64,000 nt of DNA from Kalaharituber pfeilii. Its lineage: Eukaryota > Ascomycota > Pezizomycetes > Pezizales > Pezizaceae. Where the stretch lies: positions 2,604,001-2,668,000 of the forward strand of contig WHUZ01000001.1 in assembly GCA_015179045.1 (NCBI GenBank), given 5' to 3'. Positions 35,577-46,448 of the stretch are shown in pieces. The notes below the pieces were generated by a model that made no database searches, was not told the origin of the DNA, and saw only the letters and a list, made by a program, of their open reading frames with translations. Every line of letters starts with the position of its first letter. Positions within the stretch are counted from its first letter, which is position 1. The translations under genes and the position numbers were made by a program.

Positions 35577-36309
35577 CAGTCTAACCTTGCTATACCGGAC
35601 GACTAAAGATCCGGTACTTTTCATCCAGTATAGCAAGGTTCCGGTATAGAATAAAATGCTTGGCAGCTGTAAAAGGGGGATGGCAAAAATTTGCATAGAA
35701 ATTACTAGAGTAGGAAATAAACAAGTGTAGCAACCATTAACTTAATCCAAGTCTATTGAATATTCACTGCTCTCACCATCTAGAAATGTGTCAAGCCTTA
35801 AAATCAAATACACAAGCATCGACTATAGCCAGAATATGCAACTCTGACTGTTTTTCTAAAAGCCTATCAATTCACACAAAAAAAGCTTCAAACTCTACAA
35901 GCATGGCTCCGGTCTTCCAGCAGCAGCAGCGACAGCAGTGGCAGCAGCAATGGCGACAGCGGTGGCGGCAGCAGAGGTAGCAGCAGTGATAGCAGCAGCG
36001 GTGACACCAGTTTTATCGATGGCAGCAGTAATGGTGGTAGCAGTGACAGCAACAGAGTCGTAAACAACCAGACTAAGTGGTAAAGTGGGGTAGTCTAAGA
36101 TGTATTAGTATTAGCATGTCCGGTATAGCAAATATTATTTGTATGGAGACAGGGGGGTAGTTGTCTGGAGGTTTCTGTCCGGTCCGGTATTGTTAGGGCG
36201 TCCGGTATAGCAAGGGAAATTTGTATGGAAAATGGATGTCCGAATCAGAGGCCATCCGGTATAGCAAGGTTTCCGGTATAGCGAGGTCCGGTATAGCAAG
36301 GTTAGACTG
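35577..36309. mobile_element. Second non-autonomous pogo-like (TA-site) element
   Basis: The left end CAGTCTAACCTTGCTATACC is matched by its reverse complement at the right, and TA flanks both sides (35575-35576, 36310-36311). There is no transposase. The core CCGGTATAGCAAGG is repeated at least seven times near both ends (35605-35650 and 36118-36302). Its TIR shares CAGTC and ACCTTGCTATA with the element at 30094-30961, but the inner core differs (ACCGGA against ATGAA). The middle is low-complexity (CAG/GCA/GGT repeats at 35920-36060) and contains a short ORF that I consider chance. Confidence 0.8.
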
Positions 36310-36311
36310 TA

Positions 36312-38193
36312 TTTTCTTTCCAGACCCTGAAAAAAGTAAACCCTTCTAATAAAGTGTGGCGCAAAAATGAGTTCATTCTGGCAGCGCGAACGGTTACTTA
36401 AGCGTGCGGGGAAGCATCATGCACCGACCAGTTCCTTACAGAGTAACGTCCAATCCTTTATAGCCCATCGATCACCACACTACTACAATGAGACTACACG
36501 TTATCTTGAAGCGGCTATCTCCCCCCAACAAAAAAAAAAACAGAATAGCACAAACAAATTCTCTGAAACTAAATACTGTAAATACACCCCAAAGTAAACC
36601 CCAGTCCCAACCTTCTGCTAGATTCGTTCCGTACTGCATAAAGAATCACCCATTCGGCTAAACAACCATGCAGTTCTGTTCCCTAAAACATAATATATGC
36701 TAAATTCAACGATCATAAACTCCCCTCCACGTCCTCAGCCCCAGCTATTACTAACCTGAAATTAATATGGCTTGTGGCTTCAACTTAACAAGTATTAATA
36801 AAGCACCTTTCAACTAAACAACCTCAAGGTCGAACTAAGTTTTATATTCCTTCAAGTTTGTCTTGGTCAATTTCATGATTCGTACCTCACCCTCCTGTAT
36901 CAAGATATCGACGTCGCATGGTTGGTCGGAGCTGTATCGACGGATGTATAAGCTGTGCCAATAAAGCCTAGTCTCCATTGTGCTCAGTCTGTACAAGTTT
37001 TTTCTTGACTTAAACATCATCAAAAAGATAATAAAATAAACACGGGATTTCGCTTGTGCCTAACAATTAATATTGTCGTAAAGTCGACTAATTTAGATTG
37101 TTGATAACGATTGTATTGCTCCATTAGTAGGCCATTGTACGGGCCATCAAATATTCGTCAACTTCTCCCTGCAATAAAGCCATCTCAAATTGTTCGCGAG
37201 TGTACTCGCATAAAGGCGTAGCTAATTGGATCGGTTGCTCAGATACGTTGTGGTAAGGCTGGTTAATATCATCAGGTTCAGGACTCGTACAATTTAAATT
37301 ATACTGTAGGCACTTAGTCTGACAAGTAGGCACTGACTCCATGGAATACGTAAATAATAATAGGTAGCCAAACATCTCGGTCACAGGGTCTTGGCATGAG
37401 ACTTAGTAACACGCCACCCAAAGTGTCGTCTATACCTTTGGGTATTTTGATTTTGTAGGAAAAAATGATAATAAAGTTGTATTGCACAAAAGGTATTCGA
37501 TTATCAGTCTCGAACCAGACTACCGCGTAGTGTGGACGAACCAGACTGTTCGATTATCTATGTTTCAACATTTGCATCATAAACCCTTACAAGAGTGCGC
37601 ATATAGGCCTAAGTATGCAACAGATTAGTAGTCTATAAAGTATTCTTCCAGTTATTGAATACCTTTTATTCCAACTTGATAATCTAGAGCCTTTTCTCCT
37701 GCTAAAAAACTATTTGCTTGAATTAGTGAGACTAGACCGGTTGTTTCTTGTTAACTCATTTGGCCGCACCTGTACCATAGAAGATTGAGGGTAACCGATA
37801 TTATTTCTGCATATATGGTCACCTAACGAGCAGAGCATCAGGGGCTACGCTATTGGCTGCCAACTGTTTGCTTAGGCATTGGATGTTTCCATAGAAAAAC
37901 AATGCCCCGCAGTCAAGCAGCAATGGTACACGGCTGGCACGAGTAGAAAGCTTTATGGCGGGCCAACAATACAAAGGTCTTCGATGCATATATGTACACA
38001 AGAACGCAGTAAATCTCGAAGCGGCCCGGCAGAGGTGAAGGGTCTATAACTCAGAAAGAAAACCATAACAGGAAGAAGTTTATAACAAAATAGAAAATTG
38101 AGATGAGAGAGACAAAAATGATGAAAGAAATAGCAGTTAGCCCCAACAAAGGAACAAAACCCACAAGCAGTAAAAAAGTATGTAACAGTATAC
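36312..38193. other. Intergenic, unassigned small ORFs
   Basis: Minus-strand ORFs at 37124-37384 (86 codons) and 36835-37023 (62 codons) are closely spaced and could be relics of one gene, but I recognise no family in either. The motif GAACCAGACT recurs at about 37512 and 37538, each beside a TTCGATTATC copy. Confidence 0.4.
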
Positions 38194-40264
38194 TCATAAC
38201 ATCGCATGCCCTTCCTTCTCTTCCTCTTCCTGTCCCACCGCTGGTACATCTACTCCATTAGCCTTCTTCCTCTTTTTCTCTCTTAATCTTTTTTCAGTTG
38301 CCATGAATACCCGAATACCAACTGGAATATCCTCATTGTCCAACCACGCACTCTCATCCACGGCAACCCCCATTCCATCGTCATCCATGCTCGTGGAAGG
38401 GAGTGTCACTATAGATTGAGATTGCTGTTCTGATAGTGATTGCTGGAGCTGCTGCGCAAGAAACTTTTGTTGGGTGTAATATTCGAGCTCTTCGCGATAG
38501 ACGTCCCACACACAGTTTACGCAGCTATTACAAGATAAAAAAGATATTATTAGCTTTTGATGCGTTGGAAAAAGAATGACAGTGAACGGAAAAGATGGTG
38601 CTAATGATATCAAGGAAGTGAGGTGGAAGTCGACAGTGAATACGTGTAGCCAGCATCGCTTCTAACAGGCCATGGGATGGGAAGTGAGTAGAAAACCGTA
38701 AAAACGATTTCTCACCCGGACATACAGCAGTTATCCGGTTCCTCTGGCTTTGGAGGGACCCTCGCTTCACCCTCCGCGATGGCTTGCAACAGCTTCTTTT
38801 TCCGAAGTCGTGTGACGGGCCAGTTCAAGCGAGTTGACGCGAACGTGATCGTCTGCTTTGGCCCCGTTGTTGTAGTTGGAAAGGCCTTAGACTTCGACTG
38901 CGGAGTGTTAGAACTTGCCTCGGGGGGCGGAGATTGCGTCGACGGTTGAGGGGTTGCGCCTGACAGTGCTCTGTTGGCAGCCGCAGACAAGTGCTGCGGG
39001 TTTGCGTAGATAATTCCGTTCGTGAGGATTACTGGAGTCCACGAAGGAACAAATTGGTTAGATGTCAACTTGTCCTCAAGTAGGATGAAAGACGCATACG
39101 GTTGTAGTAATCCGGCGGTTTCGAGAAATCCGCAACATAATAAGGTTCTTCTGGCTCTTGCCTCTGTTGTTGCTCTTGCTTCACTTCTTTGTCTACACCG
39201 CTCCGTCGGGGAAGCTCAATCTGATCCTCTGCTGCGGCCTCTAATTGTTCCGACTCTTCTGGCTTCAATGGTGTCGGAACTGCTTCATGATCAGCCTCAG
39301 CCTTTCGTGAAGCCGGCACCCGAGGAGTAGCTGAAGGTGCTGGCTTGGATGGTGCAGGCTCATTCTGAAGCGCGCTCTCGGCTTCCACTGCTGATTCCGC
39401 TGGTTCAGCTGTTCCGGTCGCATTTGCAAGCGGTGTTGTGGAAACTGAGGTTGCCTCTATCCCGGGGGCTTTTAAAGACGGATCTGCAGCATCAGGGCCA
39501 ACAGGTCGAGTAGCAGCTCCAACTGTGGTGATCAACCCAGGAGTGGCTTGCTCCATCGGTGCAATTTCGCTGAGTGTTTGCTTCAATTTTGCAGTTTCTT
39601 TTGCAGTTTCTCTTGCAGCTTCCAGTCCAGTATCTGTCGCTTCCACTCCTGTGGACGATTTTGATGTTATTTCAACCACTGCTGGGCCCTTGCTTTCCCT
39701 GGTGACCTGTTCTTCCTTCCCCTCAACCTCCGCAGTCTCCACCTCTGGTGCAGTCACTCCTGATGCGTCAACTGCAGTGACGACTGGAGCAGCCGACCGT
39801 CCGGCAGCAGCGAGTTCAGCCTGCTTATCCATTTCTGCTAAGCTGCCGACTGCCCTTTCCTTATCCCTTCTTTCTTCTTTCTCCTTCTCCTTCTTTGAGG
39901 GTTGGTCGTCTTTCCGTTCCTTGAGAAGTTTATCGTCCTTTTCTTCCTTCAGTTCTCTCGCCTCCTTGTCTACTTTGCCACTGCTGGGCTTATGCTTCTC
40001 TTCCTTTGATGCCTTGTGCTTTCCGGAGTTGTCATCCTTCTTTTGCTTCTTTTCCTTTTTCGACTTTCCCTTATCCTTTTTGTCATGATCCCTTTTGTCA
40101 ATGCTCTTTGAGGCATATAGCCTGACTGCCGGTGGAAGGACTCTTCCGGAGACTGCGCCTGTTACCCTGCGTAATAATACTGGAGAAGGCGCCAGTAGAC
40201 TTCGCTGCGATAGCGCCACCACGGGCAGCACCCCGCGGGATATGAGCAGCCGTGGTATCATCAT
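38194..40264 (-). CDS. Mitochondrial protein with C-terminal oxidoreductase-like domain
   Basis: Three exons (40264-39100, 39031-38716, 38524-38194) give 603 residues; introns are 68 nt (CTAAC branch) and 191 nt. The N-terminus looks like a mitochondrial presequence (MMIPRLLISRGVLPVVALSQ, Arg/Ser-rich to RLYASK). About 330 residues of Lys/Glu-rich and Ala/Pro/Glu-rich low-complexity sequence follow, with KKDKGKSKKEKKQKK near the start. The C-terminal part carries the oxidoreductase-like domain: [28 protein letters not shown], with its Cys-Cys and Cys-x-x-Cys pairs. Proteins with this short domain are found in mitochondria and their activity is unproven. The join of the long first exon to the domain exon rests on splice signals and frame, so a two-gene reading remains possible. 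Confidence 0.72.
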
Positions 40265-41254
40265 TCACTCGCAATTGACTGGTAACTGAGGCAACAGGGC
40301 GTCGTTAGTAGGTCCAACCGATTCCGAGTTTATGTGAATTTTGCGTGTAGGCTTTGTGTTCAATTGAGGACGACGCAGGTGAGTTGATAACTTTCGGCCC
40401 AGCAGAAATTTATTTTCGGGCCTCAAAGATGAAACTCAGGGTTCATGGTGCAGGCATGAGGCTAGCATAGAAGGTTCAGGATGTGCAGAGGCCAGTGCAA
40501 TCGAGATGAGTAAGCTGTGATGTCATCGGCTGCGTGATTGAATTGCTTTCTGACGTCCCTTTTCGAATCAGACTTCACCACCGAGGCCGCTCATTCGGCA
40601 GTCATCATGACCGCACAGCAGCCGCAGCCGCCGCAGCCGCCGCCCCCGGGCCTCCAGCGCGATTGCTTGCGCTCCCCTGCAGACAGGCCGCTTCACGCAA
40701 GCGACGGGCCAGCACGGAAAGTAGACGGCTGCCAGTGCTCTTGCGGCTGCTCATCATATGCTTGGAGGGCTGAGACATCCTAGTCTCACGGGCGCCAGGC
40801 CGTTGGCCTGGGAGATCCGGAGATGATGTGTAGCTGAAGCAATATAGAGAGATAGAGTGCGCATGGATACGTCATTAATCACGTACAATATGCGCTCCTA
40901 ACACCCCTATATACTGTATCAACACATGAGCTGCAAGCAGATTGGTGCGAGTACGAGGCTGCTAATTCCTACAACGAGGTTTTTCATCACAGAGAACCTC
41001 ATACCATGATCTCGGCTCACGTGCTATCCACATTCACGTGGCTCCTTCACACATGGCGGTCACATGATATGCCCCGTGATGCTCGTTGCATACAATAATC
41101 TTCAACAGTAGTGCGGTACGGAGAGGGGTAACCGCGCTAGCCTGGAAGTGTGCCAAGAGCTTCGACAGCGTCGCACCAAAGTTTTGTGAAAACTGCGGAT
41201 GCTTAACCCCCACCTTCAGAATCATCGCGGTGAACGACGGGACCTCGCCGTTCA
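40265..41254. other. Divergent promoter region
   Basis: This lies between two genes transcribed away from each other. It contains GCCGCAGCC repeats at 40618-40650 and two CACGTG sites near DBP6. No gene seen. Confidence 0.6.
41018..41040 (+). promoter_or_regulatory. Paired CACGTG sites upstream of DBP6
   Basis: Two perfect CACGTG hexamers at 41018-41023 and 41035-41040 are 17 bases apart, about 215-237 bases upstream of the DBP6 start. CACGTG is the core bound by basic helix-loop-helix factors such as Cbf1. Pairing and position suggest a functional site; this is inference. Confidence 0.4.
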
Positions 41255-43423
41255 ATGCCTAGCACTGTGAAAGCCGACATTGAGGAAGCGCCTCGGGGTA
41301 AGAAAGGAAACGGTGCTGAGCTCGCAGCGGAGGGCTCTATTAAGGGTAATGGAGAGCGAAAGCGAAAGAAGGAAAAGAAACGAAAAAGCTTCGGCCAGGC
41401 CAACGATGCGGTGAACACAAATACTTCAGAAAAGGGGAAGGAAGAATTGAACACGGAGTCGGGGCTTCCAAAGGAGAAAAAGAACAAGAAGAAACGGAAA
41501 CGTGTATCTGACACGCACAAAATAGACAATCAAGCTGACCACGGGGAAGGCAAGCGGAGAAAACCGTCGCCGTCCCTGGCAACAGATGCGCCCAGTGAAG
41601 CATTATCTTCGCAGCCCAGCATAGATGAACCACTCAACAAACATCCCACTATTTTCAAGAAATTTCAAGCTCTATTGCGGTCCAACCCGGCTCTTTCTGC
41701 AAACCCTGCTCCTCCACCCGAACATAAGCCAGTGGAAGTTCCAGAAGAGCTCCAGCCCCAGGGTCTTCATCCTCTTCCCCAGCCTGCCTCGTCTAAAGAT
41801 ACCTCAAAGCCCCACTTTTCTCTGGATGCTTCTCTTCCATTATGGCTCTCTGCTCCGACATTAATATCACCTGCTCATACTGTCCCGTTCTTAGATCTTG
41901 CATTGTCTGACCGGATAAAGAATCGGCTTAGCAGCTATCACAAATTCGAGAAAGCGTTTGCTGTGCAGGCCGCAATCGTACCTCTATTATTGGAAACCAA
42001 TTCCAGAACATATCATGATGTCCTGGTATCGGCGCCTACAGGATCTGGGAAAACTCTATCGTACATCTTACCTATAGTGCAGGATCTCTCATCCCGGACC
42101 GTAACTCGTCTTCGGGCATTGATTATTGTTCCAACTCGAGAGCTTGTTAGCCAGGTACGCGACACTGCCGAGTCGCTTGCAAGTGGCTTGAAGGTTGGAA
42201 TAGCTTGGGGAGCACGGTCTCTGGAGTTTGAGCGAACAATGCTCATCGAAGATAACTGGGAAGATGATTCAGGTAGACCAGATATCTTCGATGAGCAGCA
42301 TGGAGAACAGGGAAGATATAGCAGTAAAGTGGATATCCTGATATGCACTCCTGGAAGACTTGTGGAGCATCTTACAACGACGCCTGGTTTTACCCTCACA
42401 AGCCTAAGATGGCTGGTAGTTGATGAAGCAGACAGATTGCTAGCTCAAAGCTTTCAGGAATGGCTAGGGATTCTGATAAAAGCCCTCGAATCTGGTGCTC
42501 GTGACAGCTCATACAAGAACAGGACCTTATGTTTTAATAGTGCACTGGGTATACGAGAGAATCACAACGAGATAGTCAGAAAAGTTATCCTAAGTGCTAC
42601 TATGACGAAGGATGTAGGAAAGTTGGCTGGATTGAAATTACGAAAGCCACGGCTTGTGGTGATTGAAGAGCAGACACAAACTACTCTTGATAATGATAAT
42701 GATGATGATGAGGTTATGGCTGATGCTCCAGAGTACTCTTCTGAAGAGGAAAACGATGTTCCAGAAGAGCTATTTACAGTTCCTTCAACGTTAACTGAGC
42801 ATTATATTTCTGTACCAGTTATTGAAGATAAGCCACTCTACTTAATACAGTTATTGATAGTGAAGGACATCAAATCTGGAGTGTTAGTCTTCACGAAAAG
42901 CAATGAGAACGCAGCGAGACTGGCTAGGCTCATGGAGTTGTTGCTAGAAGGTACCAATACTAAGGTTGGATTGGTCAGTGGTGAACTGAACAAAGCAGGG
43001 AGGAAAAGGAGATTGGCAGAGTTTAAGCGAAATGAAATAGATATGTATGTCCCCCTCATCCTACAACTTAGCCTTAGCTAAAAATTTCATAGCTTAGTCT
43101 GCTCCGATCTCATCTCCCGCGGTATGGATCTTCCGGCCGTTGATCATGTCATCAACTACGATATTGCAGCTACCACAAGGTCGTACGTCCATCGAGTTGG
43201 GCGGACAGCTAGAGCTGGAAAGGATGGTGACGCTTGGTCATTGGTTGCGAAAAACGAGGCAAGATGGTTCTGGAGAAATATAGGAAGGGGTATAAAAAGA
43301 GGGAACGACAAGACAGTTCTCCGGACGGTTATAGAGCTCGCCAAAGATGAGGAAAAGAGAGAAAAATACAAGGCCGCTTTGCTTAAGTTAGGCCAGGAAG
43401 TCAAGGGGGGTGGAAGGCATTGA
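41255..43423 (+). CDS. DBP6: ATP-dependent DEAD-box RNA helicase, ribosome biogenesis
   Basis: Two exons, 41255-43044 and 43093-43423, with a 48-nt intron (GTATGT to TCATAG), encode 706 residues. A Lys/Arg-rich nucleolar-type N-terminus ([20 protein letters not shown]) precedes the helicase core. The motifs are in order: [11 protein letters not shown] (Q-like), APTGSGKT (Walker A), [23 protein letters not shown] (DEAD box), [24 protein letters not shown] and [10 protein letters not shown]. An acidic insertion ([22 protein letters not shown]) lies between the two RecA lobes. The FAVQAAI start of the core and the insertion pattern match Dbp6 (DDX51 group), which acts early in 60S subunit assembly in the nucleolus. 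Only the intron separates the lobe II body from motifs V and VI. Confidence 0.92.
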
Positions 43424-43888
43424 ATGGATAGTACATATACAATCGTAAAATGTCCATTAACCATTAAGTACATCACCGTTCGAAGCATTGCATGGAACCA
43501 ACAGCTTTTCACGAGTCAGTAAAATAACATACAGAGGGTGCTATAGTCTGGACGGATAGCTCTGGGAACAAGAGCAGAAGATGCAGGAAGTGCATGGACT
43601 CGAGACTAGAGGGCTCACTCATCTGAGTGTTGCTTGATATATATACTTCGTAACTCGTCATACCCAAGAAGAAATTTCACTGCTGTTAATTCCCTATCTC
43701 TATAACCATAACCCAATGAAGAAATGTGTGCTCAAGACAGTATGACCCAGAAGACAATCTTTACCCCAATTGAACGTTCCCTATGAAACAGCGAAGCAGC
43801 TAGATCTAAACGATGCTATTAAGTCTAGACTTCACCACCAATTATCGACTCCTTCCCCGCCTCATCTCCTTCACCTCACCTACTTCAC
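43424..43888. other. Intergenic between convergent DBP6 and SWC4
   Basis: Shared 3' flank of two convergent genes; nothing else seen. Confidence 0.7.
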
Positions 43889-45669
43889 CTAGCTCACACT
43901 CTCCAACCTCGCCTTCTCCACCCTCACCTCCTGCCCCAACTTCTCCACTAATTTCCTCGCATCCAACAATGCACTCACCGCCTGATTCAACTGCTCCATC
44001 TTCGTGCACGTCTTAGCCGTCGCCATCGTCAGCTTCGGTGGAATTCCCAACTCATTAAGCGCCAATTGCACCTTTGGCTGATTGGCCCCTTTAACCATAG
44101 CGATCTTAGACGACCGTAGGTACACCCCAGACGCAATCTTCTCATGGTACGCCACACCATACAGACGTTCTTCATCTGGCGTGAGCGTGCGTGTATTATT
44201 TGGCGTGGCCCCGCTTCCCGAGCCGAGGCCGCCGGGGCCGCCGGTGGTAGGGGTGGCAGGGACCTTTCTGGAATCTTTGTCGCCAGCGCCGCCTCTCCCT
44301 CCTACCGCATCTTTGAATACCCCTCCCTCCTTCTCCGGCTTCCCTGTCGTGGGCGTTCCTGAGGCTGTCGTCGGTGTTTGTGCCACCTTCTGCCCCACTT
44401 CCACACCACCCGCCCCCACAGCCCCTCCAGCAGCTGCTGTATCAATTCCCACTACCGACTTCCGCTTCTTGCTCTTATCCGCTTGCATCATCAACAAACT
44501 CAAGTTATGCAATCCCTGGGATCCCTGATACGCCGCGATACTTCCCGTTGACTGCGGCGCATCCAACCTATTCCATAGATCCTGTCTTTCCTCCAGTAAC
44601 CGCTCCTGGTTCGCTAATATTCTCTTCATCTCTGCGAGTAGGAATTCCTCTTCCTGGACTTCCTCGGGGGTTCGGTTGAAGAGTGTCAGCGCCATTTTCT
44701 TCCGCGAGACTTCTTTTTCTTTGTCAAAATTGAGAAGGTTGAAGAATGTGAGTTCGTCGGGCGACATCTGGGAGGGTGGTGTGCGCAGTGCGAGGATGGA
44801 GCGAGTGACTGTGTAGTATCTGTGTTTGATGTCTTCCATGGAGCGTTCTATTGTGGCGTTAGATTCTGCAGGGAAACTCGTATTCGTATTGCTTGTTGTG
44901 GGCAAAGGTGTCGTAGTATCATCAGTCATAGCATCACTAGAGGTCGTGAGGTCCGTCTGGGGTGCAGCAGGGCTGTCACTGGGCACAGAAGGCCGGAACT
45001 CATATCTATCTGCAATAATCGGAAAACGCAAATCATACTCTCTACATAACTCAAATAAATAATCTGTCTCTTCCCTCGTCCATTCATCGCTTCTTGCCAC
45101 CGCATCGTACTCTTCATCCGAGTACTCAATGACCCTTGGCTTAATGTTGAATCTCGCAAAGTGGTATTCTAATTCAGGCTGTTGTGTATTATGACCGTCA
45201 TCGTCTACCTGCATCGCATCGGGGTCAGGGTTGGCTGGGGGGAGTTGCTGGACTTTTTAGCGACCCAATGGTGAAGAACGAGACCATCAGTTCGAGCGGG
45301 ATTTGTGAATGCGCGCCATTCCCACGGTTTAGCTTTTTCCATCCATCGCGGGCGCTCTTTGAAGCGGGGCTCGCGTTTCAGAGAGACGGGCGGGGGGTGT
45401 TCACCGAGGAGGGCATAGAGTTCGCGGGTTATACCGTCTGGATACAACCATTAGCTGAATGCGAACGGAACTGGTGAGTCGGCGAATTGTAAAAGATAGT
45501 ATGAATGTAAGAGATGAAGGGTAGAAAAATAGAGATACATACCAGGACGCTTCTCGACAGTCTTCTGCTTCTTCGCCGGGGGTCTTCGCACATTTCCGTC
45601 AGCCCCTCCGGCCCCGCCGGTTCCTCCAGCCGGCAACTCCAGCACGTCCCGGACGTCTGCAACAGACAT
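43889..45669 (-). CDS. SWC4: SWR1/NuA4 complex subunit Swc4 (DMAP1 family)
   Basis: The start at 45669 gives MSVADVRDVLELP, the family's N-terminus. Exon 1 is 45669-45543 and exon 2 begins at 45437 (GITRELYALLGEHPPPVSL, then DGLVLHHW). The last exon runs to 43889 and holds YHFARFNIKPRVIEY, the SANT-like segment DEWTREETDYLFELCREYDL, RFPIIADRYEF, and the C-terminal TLTPDEERLYGVAYHEKI region. Swc4 is shared by the SWR1 remodeller (H2A.Z deposition) and the NuA4 acetyltransferase in the nucleus. Between exon 2 and the last exon the frame changes by one. Either a 56-nt intron (45264-45209; weak donor GTCGCT, good CTGAC branch, TGCAG end) is spliced out, or one base is missing from the C6 run at 45237-45242. 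A retrotransposon LTR begins 174 bases upstream of the start. Confidence 0.88.
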
Positions 45670-45843
45670 CTTGTCCTCTGCTCTCTCTCCTCTGCACTGC
45701 GGGTACGGCTTGAGCTGGGTAGGAGATAGAGTTGGTGCAGTGTGGCGTTGCGTGTGGGGCAGCAATTTGGACAGTGGATGGTGTTCGGTAGATGTAATCT
45801 AAGATGCACGATCTGTACTCGGGTCTAGTCTCGTCTCGAGTAC

Positions 45844-46140
45844 TGTCGCAAACCTGGAGAGGACCTTGGCATTGCACGTGACCTGGAAGGAAGGCTAGGG
45901 GAGAGGGTACTAGAAGGTTCGGCGGGTTGACGAACTGGGAAACTACCAAAAGGGGAAGGGGGCACTTGAGAATTACGGGTATATCAAGAGGGCGGGGAGG
46001 AGGCCTTCTCTGTAGCAGAACATAGAACATACAACACAATACAATCATCGTGACAAGGCAGAAGGAAGTCAGATCCACAGACCTCGTTCAATTCCAGTGA
46101 TTTACTCCTTCTTCCCTCTAGCCCACTTCCCTCCTCGACA
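45844..46140 (+). repeat. 5' LTR
   Basis: 297 bases, TGTCG...CGACA, no difference from the 3' LTR on inspection. It ends at 46140; the internal region follows with GACTTTGGCGG. Confidence 0.9.
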
Positions 46141-46257
46141 GACTTTGGCGGTACTAGGAAGACCTAGATGGTGAAGGTAGATAGGAGTAAGGAATTGACC
46201 AAGTGAAAGAACCTGGACCAAAGACAGAGTGGCTTGCGAGCTACTACGAACAAAACC

Positions 46258-46424
46258 CCTTGAAAGTCATCCAGCTTGCGAGCTACGTGACTGAAACCTA
46301 TTCGGCTCATTCAGAAAACCCTTTGAAAGTCATTGAGCTTGCGAGCTACGTGACTGAAAACTTATTCGGCATTCAGTAAAACTCTTGAAAGTCATTGAGC
46401 TTGCGAGCTACGTGACTGAACCCT
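46258..46424 (+). repeat. Tandem repeat in the retrotransposon leader
   Basis: Almost three copies of a unit of about 60 bases, each containing GAAAGTCATTGAGC and TTGCGAGCTACGTGACTGAA, start near 46258, 46320 and 46383. The last copy is shorter. They lie between the 5' LTR and gag, in the likely packaging or leader region. Confidence 0.8.
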
Positions 46425-46448
46425 CGAAGAGTCCGAACCTCGAGTCTA

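Noticed and set aside
35756..35980. Gln/Arg-rich ORF inside the second pogo-like element
   Set aside because: Produced by CAG/GCA simple repeats; not a transposase.
39438..40088. 216-codon plus-strand ORF rich in Ser and Phe
   Set aside because: Antisense shadow of the Lys/Glu-rich mitochondrial protein.
45599..46078. Minus-strand ORF spanning the LTR and SWC4 5' region (and its twin at 49809-50162)
   Set aside because: The shared part is antisense LTR sequence present in both LTRs; no coding features.
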